Positions 56,284 to 64,000 of a stretch of 64,000 bases of DNA are shown here, piece after piece. Source of the DNA: Streptomyces spinosus (lineage in GTDB: Bacteria; Actinomycetota; Actinomycetes; Streptomycetales; Streptomycetaceae); contig NZ_JAINRC010000010.1 in assembly GCF_020400655.1 (NCBI RefSeq), positions 286,599 to 350,598 of the forward strand. The letters run 5' to 3'. Within the stretch, counting starts at the first letter, position 1; each line of letters opens with the position of its first letter. A program made the translations under genes and the position numbers. The notes below the pieces were generated by a model that did no database searches, was not told the DNA's origin, and saw nothing but the letters and a program-made list of their open reading frames with translations.

Positions 56284-57166
56284 CGCGGAAACCTCCTGCG
56301 GGGTGGTCTTCGAGGCCACTGCCGGCGACGTCGCGGAAGACGTCCTCCAGTGTGGGCAGGCGGTCGGCGCCCTGCCGCTCGGCGAGGCCGCGGCGCAGGG
56401 CCGCGGGGGTGCCGAGGGCGCGGACCCGGCCGCGGTGCATGAGGCCGACCCGGTCGCAGTACTGGTCCGCCTCGTCCATGTAGTGGGTGGTGACCAGGAC
56501 GGTCATGCCGGTGACGGCGCGTACGGCGTTGATGTGCTCCCAGACGCCGGTACGGGCGATCGGGTCCAGGCCGATCGTGGGCTCGTCCAGGATGAGCAGC
56601 CGGGGCGCGCTGACCAGGGCCTGGGCGAGTTCCAGGCGGCGGACCATGCCGCCGGAGTAGGTGCCGGCCAGCCGGTCCGCGGCGTCGGCGAGGCCGACGG
56701 CGGCGAGGGCCTGGTCGACGCGCGCGGCGCGCTCGCGGCGCGGCACGTCGAAGACCCGGGCGAACAGGGCGGTGTTCTCCCGGCCGGTGAGTCCGCTGTC
56801 GGCGGACAATTGCTGCGGGACGTACCCGAGCAGCCGGCGCACCGCCATCGGCTCTTTGGCGGCGTCGTGCCCGAAGACGCGGACCATGCCGGCGGGGACG
56901 GGCAGCAGGGTGGTGATGCACCGGATGGCGGTGGTCTTGCCGGCCCCGTTGGGCCCCAGCAGCCCGAACACCTCGCCCTCCCGGACGGCCAGGTCGAGCC
57001 CGTCGACGGCGCGGGTCTCGCCGAAGGCGTGGGCGAGCCCGGTGCAGGAGACGGCTTCGACGCCGCCCCGGGCCGTGGCCGCGGAGGGAGCACCGGGGTC
57101 ACCGGGGGCCGCCGCGGCCTCGCCGGCACCCGCCGTCCCGGATACGTCGGGCATGTCGCTCGTCAT
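56243..57166 (-). CDS. ABC exporter ATPase (DrrA type)
   Basis: This is a 307-aa protein. Walker A is GPNGAGKTTAIRC, the Q-loop is YVPQQL, the signature is TYSGGMVRRLELAQAL, Walker B is LLILDEPTIGLDP and the H-loop His lies in LVTTHYMDEADQYCDR. The C-terminal tail fits the DrrA-type family (PTLEDVFRDVAG). The first 35 residues form a low-complexity leader before VEAVSCTGLAHAFGETRAVDGLDL. ATG 57166 has GAGGAAAC upstream and overlaps the marR stop codon (ATGA). It energises the downstream permease; the export substrate is unknown. Confidence 0.94.
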   Translation of the reverse strand: MTSDMPDVSGTAGAGEAAAAPGDPGAPSAATARGGVEAVSCTGLAHAFGETRAVDGLDLAVREGEVFGLLGPNGAGKTTAIRCITTLLPVPAGMVRVFGHDAAKEPMAVRRLLGYVPQQLSADSGLTGRENTALFARVFDVPRRERAARVDQALAAVGLADAADRLAGTYSGGMVRRLELAQALVSAPRLLILDEPTIGLDPIARTGVWEHINAVRAVTGMTVLVTTHYMDEADQYCDRVGLMHRGRVRALGTPAALRRGLAERQGADRLPTLEDVFRDVAGSGLEDHPAGGFRDVRSTRRTAHRVG

Positions 57167-57618
57167 GTTTCCTCGGCCTCCTCGTGCAGCATGACGGCCA
57201 GTCTGCGCAGGGCCGGGAGGGCCCCGCGCAGGGCCTCGCGGTCGGCCTCGCCGAGCCGGGAGACGTGCCGGCCGACCAGTTCGGCCCGGCGGCGCCGCCA
57301 GTCCGCGAGCCGCTGCTCGGCGGCCCCGGTCAGCAGCAGCCGGGCGGCACGCCGGTCGGCCGGGTCGGTCTCGCGGACCAGGTAGCCGTCCCGGACCAGC
57401 TGGTTGACCAGGGTCGACACGGAGTTGCCGGCCAGGTGCAGCCGTCGCGCCGCGTCCGAGACGCCGATGCCGGGCCGGGACTCGACCAGCCGCAGCAGTT
57501 CGACCTCGGCGCCGCGCAGCCGGGGCCCGGTGAGCCCGCCGCGCAGCCGGCGCCGGATCAGCCGCTGGATGCGCACCAGCGCGTCGGCCAGTTCCTCCGG
57601 GAAGGCGTCGGCGTTCAC
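57163..57618 (-). CDS. MarR family regulator of an ABC exporter operon
   Basis: This is a 151-aa winged-helix regulator, first gene of a marR-ATPase-permease operon. The DNA-binding region is GIGVSDAARRLHLAGNSVSTLVNQLVRDGYLVRETDPADRRAARLLLT in outline, with the D-x-R wing DPADRR. GTG 57618 has no ribosome site; TAATCT lies 7 nt upstream, so a leaderless mRNA is likely. A perfect 19-bp palindrome covers that promoter (57630-57648) and is the probable autoregulatory site. The downstream gene overlaps its stop by 4 nt. Confidence 0.92.
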   Translation of the reverse strand: MNADAFPEELADALVRIQRLIRRRLRGGLTGPRLRGAEVELLRLVESRPGIGVSDAARRLHLAGNSVSTLVNQLVRDGYLVRETDPADRRAARLLLTGAAEQRLADWRRRRAELVGRHVSRLGEADREALRGALPALRRLAVMLHEEAEET

Positions 57619-57625
57619 GCTTCGG

Positions 57626-57648
57626 AGATTACCTCTGTTACAGAGGTA
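57626..57648 (-). promoter_or_regulatory. Leaderless promoter and 19-bp operator of the marR-ABC operon
   Basis: TACCTCTGTTACAGAGGTA (57630-57648) is a perfect palindrome with 9-bp arms and one central base. On the minus strand TAATCT (57631-57626) overlaps its edge and is 7 nt from GTG 57618. Bound MarR would cover the -10 box. Confidence 0.7.
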
Positions 57649-57869
57649 TCGCCTCCCAAGGGCCGGTCAAGACACCGCGCCCGACTTCCCCGATATGTAC
57701 GGGTTTGTTTTGAGATGCCCGTCAGCGGGAAAGGGATGAGCAGTGCTTCGGACAGGAGGCACGTCCGTGGGAGCCGGCCTTGTGCCGCACGCCCCGGTGT
57801 CCTATCCATGGTCCGAGCGCACCTCCCACGGTGTCTGTCATCCAGCACCTGCTGAGAGAGGTGCGCGCG

Positions 57870-58667
57870 ATGCGTGTCACTGGCAGCACGAAACCCCATC
57901 CGCACGACGACGCCCCGGACACCGGCGGCGCTTTCGAGCGGCTCGCCGGCCTCCCCGACGGTCCCGAGCGCCAGGCGCTGCGGGACGAGCTCGTCCGGTT
58001 GTGGCTGCCCATGGCCGAGCGGATCGCCGTGCGGTTCCGCGGCCGTGGCGAGGCCCTGGAGGACCTGTACCAGGTGGCCGCGCTGGGCCTGGTCAAGGCC
58101 GTCGACCACTACGATCCCGACCGCGGCCGGGCCTTCGAGGCGTACGCGGTGCCGACCATCACCGGGGAGATCAAGCGCCACTTCCGCGACCACATGTGGA
58201 CCCTGCACGTGCCGCGCCGGGTGCAGGACCTGCGCAACCGGGTCCGCGCCGCCACCAAGGAGCTGGCGCAGACCACACCGGGCCGGGCCCCCACCGTCGC
58301 CGAGATCGCCGCGTTCACACGGCTCGGCGAGGACGAGGTGCGCACCGGGATGGAGGCGCTGGAGTGCTTCTCCGCCCTGTCCCTGGACGCCGAGGTGGCC
58401 GGCACGGACGGCTACGCCCTGGGCGACTCCCTGGGCGGTCCTGACCCGGGGTTCGACCTCGTCGTGGACCGGGCCGCGGTCAAGCCGTGTCTGGAGGCGC
58501 TGCCCGAACGCGAACGCACCATCCTCTACCTGCGGTTCTTCGGCGGTATGACCCAGAGCCGGATCGCCCAGCAGCTGGGCATCTCGCAGATGCACGTCTC
58601 GCGGCTGCTCAGCGGCTGCTTCGACCGGCTGCGCGACGAACTGCTGGCGGAGGTCCGCGCCCGCTGA
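57870..58667 (+). CDS. SigB/SigF/SigG family RNA polymerase sigma factor
   Basis: This is a 265-aa group 3 sigma factor. ATG 57870 has GAGAGAGG about 9 nt upstream. Region 2 (IAVRFRGRGEALEDLYQVAALGLVKAVDHYDPDRGRAFEAYAVPTITGEIKRHFRDHMW) melts and binds the -10. Region 3 is HVPRRVQDLRNRVRAATKELAQTTPGRAPTVAEIAAF. Region 4 is LEALPERERTILYLRFFGGMTQSRIAQQLGISQMHVSRLLSGCFDRL. It belongs to the stress and development group released by partner switching from an HATPase anti-sigma factor. None is adjacent, though several HATPase and PP2C genes lie elsewhere in the window. A GTTT...GGGAAA sequence about 140 nt upstream only weakly resembles its own class of promoter. Confidence 0.92.
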   Translation: MRVTGSTKPHPHDDAPDTGGAFERLAGLPDGPERQALRDELVRLWLPMAERIAVRFRGRGEALEDLYQVAALGLVKAVDHYDPDRGRAFEAYAVPTITGEIKRHFRDHMWTLHVPRRVQDLRNRVRAATKELAQTTPGRAPTVAEIAAFTRLGEDEVRTGMEALECFSALSLDAEVAGTDGYALGDSLGGPDPGFDLVVDRAAVKPCLEALPERERTILYLRFFGGMTQSRIAQQLGISQMHVSRLLSGCFDRLRDELLAEVRAR

Positions 58668-58714
58668 TCCCCCGGTCCCCCGCCCCCCGCGGCTCCTCCC
58701 CCGGCCCCGGGGGC

Positions 58715-59029
58715 CTACTGTCCCTCGGACCCCGGCACCTGGGTGGGGCCGTACCGGTCCAGCGCGTCCTCCAGCGCGGCCCTGATCTGGGCCGGGATGT
58801 CGCCGCGCCGCCCCCAGATCAGGATCAGCTCCGCGATGTTGCGCAGCTTGATGTTGGTGTGCTGGGAGACCTCCTTCAGCACCTGCCACCCCTGGTCCGG
58901 GGTCACCCGGCCGAGGGCCACGACCATCCCGATCGCCTGGTCGATCACCGCGTGGGAGGTCATGGCCTCCTTCAGCTGGTCGACCTCCGCCTGCAGCGCG
59001 GCGATCCGGTCCGGCTCGATGTCTCCCAT
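58715..59029 (-). CDS. ANTAR domain protein
   Basis: This is a 104-aa protein. The ANTAR three-helix RNA-binding domain covers most of it: IAALQAEVDQLKEAMTSHAVIDQAIGMVVALGRVTPDQGWQVLKEVSQHTNIKLRNIAELIL. The conserved Ala and aromatic/Gly positions (AIGMVVAL, GWQVLKEVSQHTN) are present. ANTAR proteins bind paired hexanucleotide stem-loops in mRNA leaders and prevent termination. Most carry a sensor domain; this one is nearly ANTAR alone, so its activity may be set by a partner. ATG 59029 is preferred; AGGA lies 7 nt upstream. It is convergent with the sigma factor gene. Confidence 0.88.
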   Translation of the reverse strand: MGDIEPDRIAALQAEVDQLKEAMTSHAVIDQAIGMVVALGRVTPDQGWQVLKEVSQHTNIKLRNIAELILIWGRRGDIPAQIRAALEDALDRYGPTQVPGSEGQ

Positions 59030-59157
59030 CCCTCCATCCTGCGCAGGGGCCTGCACCGCCGCCACCCGGGGTACTCGACAGGCAGCCCACCCGCTTCCGG
59101 TCGGACACTGGTGTCAGACCGGTGGCCGCCCGGCCCCGAGAGCAGGACGCGACTGCC

Positions 59158-59967
59158 ATGAACCACGACACCCGCACCGGCGGCGAGACCCGCAGAAAAG
59201 AAGTCGTCTCCACACACTCCGTCTACGGCGCACCGTGCTGGGTGAGCCTGACCAGCCGCGATCTCCAGACCACCCAGGACTTCTACGCAGCCGTCCTCGG
59301 CTGGCGCTGGCGCGGCGCCAAGCTCGGCGAACACTTCCGGATCGCCCTGGCGGACGGGGTCCCGGTGGCCGGGATCGCCGCCGTCGCCTCCATGTGGCAG
59401 ATGGCGGTGGCCTGGACGCCGTACTTCGCCGTGGCGGACGCGGACGTGGCGGTGTCCCGGGTGCGCGAGCGCGGCGGTACGTCGGCGGTCGGGCCGCTGT
59501 CGTTCCCGCCGGGCCGGGCGGCGCTGCTCGCCGACCGGGACGGGGCCACGTTCGGGATCTGGCAGGGCGAACTGGTCACCAACTGGGAGGCGTGGCGGCA
59601 GGCGGCCCCGACCTTCGTCCGGCTGCACACCCGGGACGCCTTCGACGCCGCGATCTTCTACGGCGAGGTGCTGGGCTGGGCGACCGGGCTGCCGGGCTGC
59701 TGCGAGGTCGAGTACGAGGGCGGCGAGGTGGTGCTGCGCAGCCAGGGCGACATCGTGGCGCGCATCGACTCGGGAGCGGTGGAGGCGGCCCCGGACCCTT
59801 CGGTACGACCGCACTGGCAGGTCCACTTCGCGGTGGCCGACGTGCCCGGCTGCGCCCGTACGGCGGAGAAGCACGGTGGCAGCGTGCTGCGCGAGGAGGA
59901 GACGGAGGCGATCCTGCGCGACCCGGACGGCGCCCAGTTCACGGTGACGTCCCGCCGGAGCCGTTGA
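59158..59967 (+). CDS. VOC (glyoxalase/bleomycin-resistance) family protein, two domains
   Basis: This is a 269-aa protein. ATG 59158 is used. Two vicinal-oxygen-chelate domains lie in tandem: residues about 25-140 (PCWVSLTSRDLQTTQDFYAAVLGW, DRDGATFGIWQGE) and about 150-265 (VRLHTRDAFDAAIFYGEVLGWA, RDPDGAQFTVTSRRSR). Each has the repeated beta-alpha-beta-beta-beta layout. The conserved metal-binding His/Glu set is not clearly complete, as in many two-domain Streptomyces VOC proteins. A binding or resistance role is as likely as catalysis. It ends at a strong terminator shared with glgX. Confidence 0.9.
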   Translation: MNHDTRTGGETRRKEVVSTHSVYGAPCWVSLTSRDLQTTQDFYAAVLGWRWRGAKLGEHFRIALADGVPVAGIAAVASMWQMAVAWTPYFAVADADVAVSRVRERGGTSAVGPLSFPPGRAALLADRDGATFGIWQGELVTNWEAWRQAAPTFVRLHTRDAFDAAIFYGEVLGWATGLPGCCEVEYEGGEVVLRSQGDIVARIDSGAVEAAPDPSVRPHWQVHFAVADVPGCARTAEKHGGSVLREEETEAILRDPDGAQFTVTSRRSR

Positions 59968-59983
59968 GGCCGGCACCGCGCGC

Positions 59984-60020
59984 CGACGGCGCCGCACCCG
60001 CCCGGGGTGCGGCGCCGTCG
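59984..60020. terminator. Bidirectional terminator between VOC and glgX genes
   Basis: A perfect 16-bp stem (59984-59999 pairing with 60005-60020) with a 5-nt loop fills the gap between the convergent stops at 59967 and 60031. Confidence 0.8.
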
Positions 60021-60030
60021 CACGGTCGCG

Positions 60031-62174
<2,144 letters not shown>

Positions 62175-62178
<4 letters not shown>

Positions 62179-62687
62179 CGGCTGCCCTCCAGGGCGTCGT
62201 CACCGGCGGTCGCGGGCGCGGCGAGCACGGTCACCGGCTCCTCGCGCGGTAGCGTCAGGCCCTCCCGCAGCGTCGGCGCGGGGGCGGTGGGCACCAGTGG
62301 AACGCGCTGGCCTGCGCGGGCGCGCTGCGAGAACCAGATGATCTTGCTGCCGGTGTCCGAGGCGCAGCAGCCCCAGCCGTCGCTCATCGCTGCGATGTCC
62401 GCGAGGCAGGACCTCAGGTCCAGGTCCGGGCGCAGATCGGGGTCGTCGTCACCGAAGGCGGTGATGAGGTGCTGGCCGTTCCACCACATCTCGATCGAGG
62501 TGTGCTTGTCCGTCGCGTGCGCGTCGATCGCACGCAGCAGCAGTTCGGCGCCGTGGCAGACGGGGTCCACGAGGTTCTCGAGGTCCCAGTAGCGGAGGTG
62601 GGCGGCCAGGATGCGGCTGACCTGTCCCACCCGTTCCGGGCTGACTTCCACGTCGAGGTGGTAGTAGCAGGGCACTGCGGTCTTCAT
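62175..62687 (-). CDS. Degenerate HATPase-like regulatory protein coupled to glgX
   Basis: This is a 170-aa protein. ATG 62687 (MKTAVPCYYHLDVEV) has GAGGAG upstream. The GHKL/HATPase_c_2 layout can be followed: VSRILAAHLRYWDLENLVDPVCHGAELLLRAIDAHATDKHTSIEMWW, then GDDDPDLRP and ADIAAMSDGWGCCASDTGSKIIWF. The N-box normally has an Asn (SELVTNA); here it reads LLLRAIDAHA, and the Gly-rich lid is lost, so ATP hydrolysis is doubtful. Homologs beside glgX occur in Streptomyces, as I remember. It is translationally coupled to glgX. It may bind a regulator rather than act as a kinase; the role is unknown. Confidence 0.85.
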
Positions 62688-62992
62688 CGTCGCTTGCTCC
62701 TCACCGGCGAAGCTCTCGCTCCCCTTGCCCCGTCCGGGAGGGATCCCGGACACATAGCGTGAGCGCTGATCGCTTCTGAGTCACCTCCACGGTGAGCCCA
62801 CTACGCCATTCGTGCAACAGGAACACCCTCCCCACCCGAATGGTTGAAGCTCCAACAAGACGCTGCGTCGTCGCGCGTGCACCATAAGTGAAAGCCTCGA
62901 TCGCCGTAACGGTGCCGCGCCCTCCTGTGCGCGGACGCCACCCGACCGTCGGGAACGCGCCCAGTCGAGAGCGTGGGAGGTGGCTGAGGGTC
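62688..62992. other. Divergent promoter region of the glgX operon and DUF5133 gene
   Basis: This 305-nt region holds no gene. It carries the ribosome sites of both neighbours (GAGGAG near 62697 on the minus strand and GGGAGG near 62975 on the plus strand). A GTTG/CAAC inverted repeat lies at about 62848-62861 (imperfect inner bases). No convincing -35/-10 pair was identified. Confidence 0.5.
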
Positions 62993-63292
62993 ATGCTGCT
63001 ACCCGCCAAGGCCGAAGTGGCCCGGCAGTTGCGGCGTTACCGGGCGTGGGAGCGCGTGATGCTCGCCTCGCCCCACGACCGCACGGTCCGGGCCACCTTC
63101 GAGGACTCGGGGTACACGCTGTGCGTGCTGATGGGCAAACGCTGTGCCCGCGAGGCCGCGGACGCCGCCGAACGCTATCTCCGCACGAACCTGGTCACCT
63201 ACCTGCGCGAGCAGGACGGACGGCCGCAGCCACGCCGGGCGGCCAGAAGAGCGCCACCACCGGAGCGGCGTTCCACGGCGCCAAGCCCCTGA
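62993..63292 (+). CDS. DUF5133 domain protein
   Basis: This is a 99-aa small cytoplasmic protein. ATG 62993 gives MLLPAKAEVARQLRRYRAWERVMLASPHD, followed by TVRATFEDSGYTLCVLMGKRCAREAADAAERYL; this matches the DUF5133 family of Streptomyces (the D-x-x-Y-T-L-C-V core is typical). The C-terminal 25 residues are Arg/Pro-rich. GGGAGG lies upstream, with GAGGG closer to the start. The function is not established. It lies between the divergent glgX operon and glgE and ends 60 nt before a strong hairpin. Confidence 0.85.
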   Translation: MLLPAKAEVARQLRRYRAWERVMLASPHDRTVRATFEDSGYTLCVLMGKRCAREAADAAERYLRTNLVTYLREQDGRPQPRRAARRAPPPERRSTAPSP

Positions 63293-63351
63293 CCTGGCAC
63301 CGTACAAGGCGTTCCTCTCGGGACCGGCACGCGCCGGCCCGACTTTCGGAT

Positions 63352-63382
63352 CGCGGAGCCGGGCCAAGTGCCCGGCTCCGCG
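63352..63382 (+). terminator. 13-bp stem-loop just upstream of the glgE ribosome site
   Basis: CGCGGAGCCGGGC (63352-63364) pairs perfectly with 63370-63382 around a CAAGT loop. It is 60 nt after the DUF5133 stop and only about 8 nt before the glgE Shine-Dalgarno, so it is either the terminator of the DUF5133 transcript or a leader structure affecting glgE translation. Confidence 0.6.
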
Positions 63383-63401
63383 CACGGCGGAGGTGAGATA
63401 C

Positions 63402-64000
63402 ATGCGCAGGACCCCGGCCATCGGCCGTGTCCCGGTACGTGACGTCCGGCCGGCCGTGGAGTGCGGCAGGCGCCCGGCGAAAGCGGTGACCGGGGAGACC
63501 TTCGAGGTCACGGCCACCGTGTTCCGTGAAGGGCACGATGCCGTGGGGGCGAACGTGGTCCTGCGTGATCCCCAGGGCCGCCGGGGCCCCTGGACACCGA
63601 TGCGGGAGCTGTCCCCGGGCAGCGACCGCTGGGGTGCGCGGATCACCCCGGACGCGACGGGCCGTTGGACCTTCCGGGTGGAGGCCTGGAGCCATCCGCT
63701 GGCGACGTGGCGGCACACCGCGTCCGTGAAGGTACCGGCCGGGATCGACACCGGCCTGGTCCTGGAGGAGGGCGCGGAGCTGTACGAGCGGGCCGCCGCC
63801 GGAGTGCCCAAGGGCCCCGAGCGCGCCCTGGTCCTGGCCGCCGCTCGTGCCCTCGGCGACGACTCCCTGTCGGTGCACGACCGTCTGAAGCCGGCGCTGG
63901 CGCCGGAGGTGGAGGCGGTCCTCGCGCGGTACCCGTTGCGGGAGTTGGTCACGGCCTCGGAGCCGATGCCGTTGCTGGTGGAGCGCGAACGGGCGCTGTA
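63402..64000 (+). CDS. glgE: Alpha-1,4-glucan:maltose-1-phosphate maltosyltransferase, N-terminal part
   Basis: The first 199 codons are present; the gene runs off the right edge. ATG 63402 follows an excellent GGAGGTGA site. The sequence starts MRRTPAIGRVPVRDVRPAVE and continues CGRRPAKAVTGETFEVTATVFREGHD, VLRDPQGRRGPWTPMRELSPGSDRWGA and RWTFRVEAWSHPLATWRHTA. This is the N-terminal beta-sandwich of GlgE, followed by the helical KGPERALVLAAARALGDDSL segment. GlgE extends linear alpha-glucan using maltose-1-phosphate made from trehalose or maltose. Proximity to glgX fits the GlgE pathway gene clusters of streptomycetes. Confidence 0.92.
   Translation, partial: MRRTPAIGRVPVRDVRPAVECGRRPAKAVTGETFEVTATVFREGHDAVGANVVLRDPQGRRGPWTPMRELSPGSDRWGARITPDATGRWTFRVEAWSHPLATWRHTASVKVPAGIDTGLVLEEGAELYERAAAGVPKGPERALVLAAARALGDDSLSVHDRLKPALAPEVEAVLARYPLRELVTASEPMPLLVERERAL

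Noticed and set aside
57707..57732. GTTT-N16-GGGAAA upstream of the sigma factor as a SigB-type promoter
   Set aside because: The -10 lacks the GGGTA core and lies 140 nt upstream; the match is no better than expected by chance.

Overview
The window reads as chromosomal DNA of a Streptomyces or close relative. GC content is very high, codon third positions are almost all G or C, many starts are GTG, and the protein families are typical of the genus: class F sortase, SCO6745-like protein, DUF5133, DUF1905, GlgE, ATP-grasp peptide maturase, stand-alone SpoIIE-type phosphatases and HATPase anti-sigma-like proteins. I saw no rRNA, tRNA, CRISPR array, insertion sequence or integrase. About 61 genes are supported; two run off the ends (a secreted protein at the left, glgE at the right).

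Layout. 1-7.1 kb: LysR and TetR regulators, an SGNH hydrolase, a class F sortase next to a collagen-like membrane-anchored protein that is a likely substrate, a streptogramin-lyase-like propeller and a SCO6745-like protein. 7.3-10.4 kb: a fructosamine-kinase-like gene, then a 63-aa precursor and its ATP-grasp maturase (a graspetide RiPP pair), then a Gfo/Idh/MocA oxidoreductase. 10.5-20.9 kb: GNAT, SpoIIE phosphatase, aminotransferase-Lrp operon, a MarR-drug efflux pair, a YciO/Sua5 protein and a dienelactone hydrolase. 21-25.7 kb: secreted GH64 glucanase and M4 protease, and a decayed methyltransferase. 25.8-29.8 kb: metallophosphoesterase, flavin-dependent oxidoreductase, and a TauD-type dioxygenase followed by two extra tandem copies of its own 3' end.

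29.9-37.3 kb is a fructan utilisation locus: a secreted GH32 enzyme diverging from an ABC sugar importer (binding protein and two permeases), an intracellular GH32 enzyme and a LacI regulator. Matching operator-like sites sit in both divergent promoters. 37.3-47.2 kb: two aldo/keto reductases with an XRE regulator, a stand-alone LigD phosphoesterase domain, a cupin, a PAS-GAF-PP2C-HATPase protein, a peroxiredoxin-DoxX pair, an IclR regulator, and a PP2C phosphatase overlapping tail-to-tail with a HATPase protein. 47.4-54.7 kb: IclR-glpK, TetR-MFS efflux, a LigD-type ligase domain and a stand-alone hemC. 55.4-60 kb: a MarR-ABC exporter operon, a SigB/SigF-type sigma factor, an ANTAR protein and a VOC protein. 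60-64 kb: glgX coupled to a degenerate HATPase protein, DUF5133, and the start of glgE (alpha-glucan metabolism).

Regulation is unusually readable here. Perfect palindromes lie at several regulator promoters. At least eight genes have a TANNNT box 6-7 nt before a GTG or ATG start, the pattern expected for leaderless mRNAs. The most notable items for follow-up are the graspetide pair, the tandem dioxygenase 3'-end copies, the sortase with its repeated-motif partner, and the paired dispersed hairpins at 0.4 and 18.4 kb.
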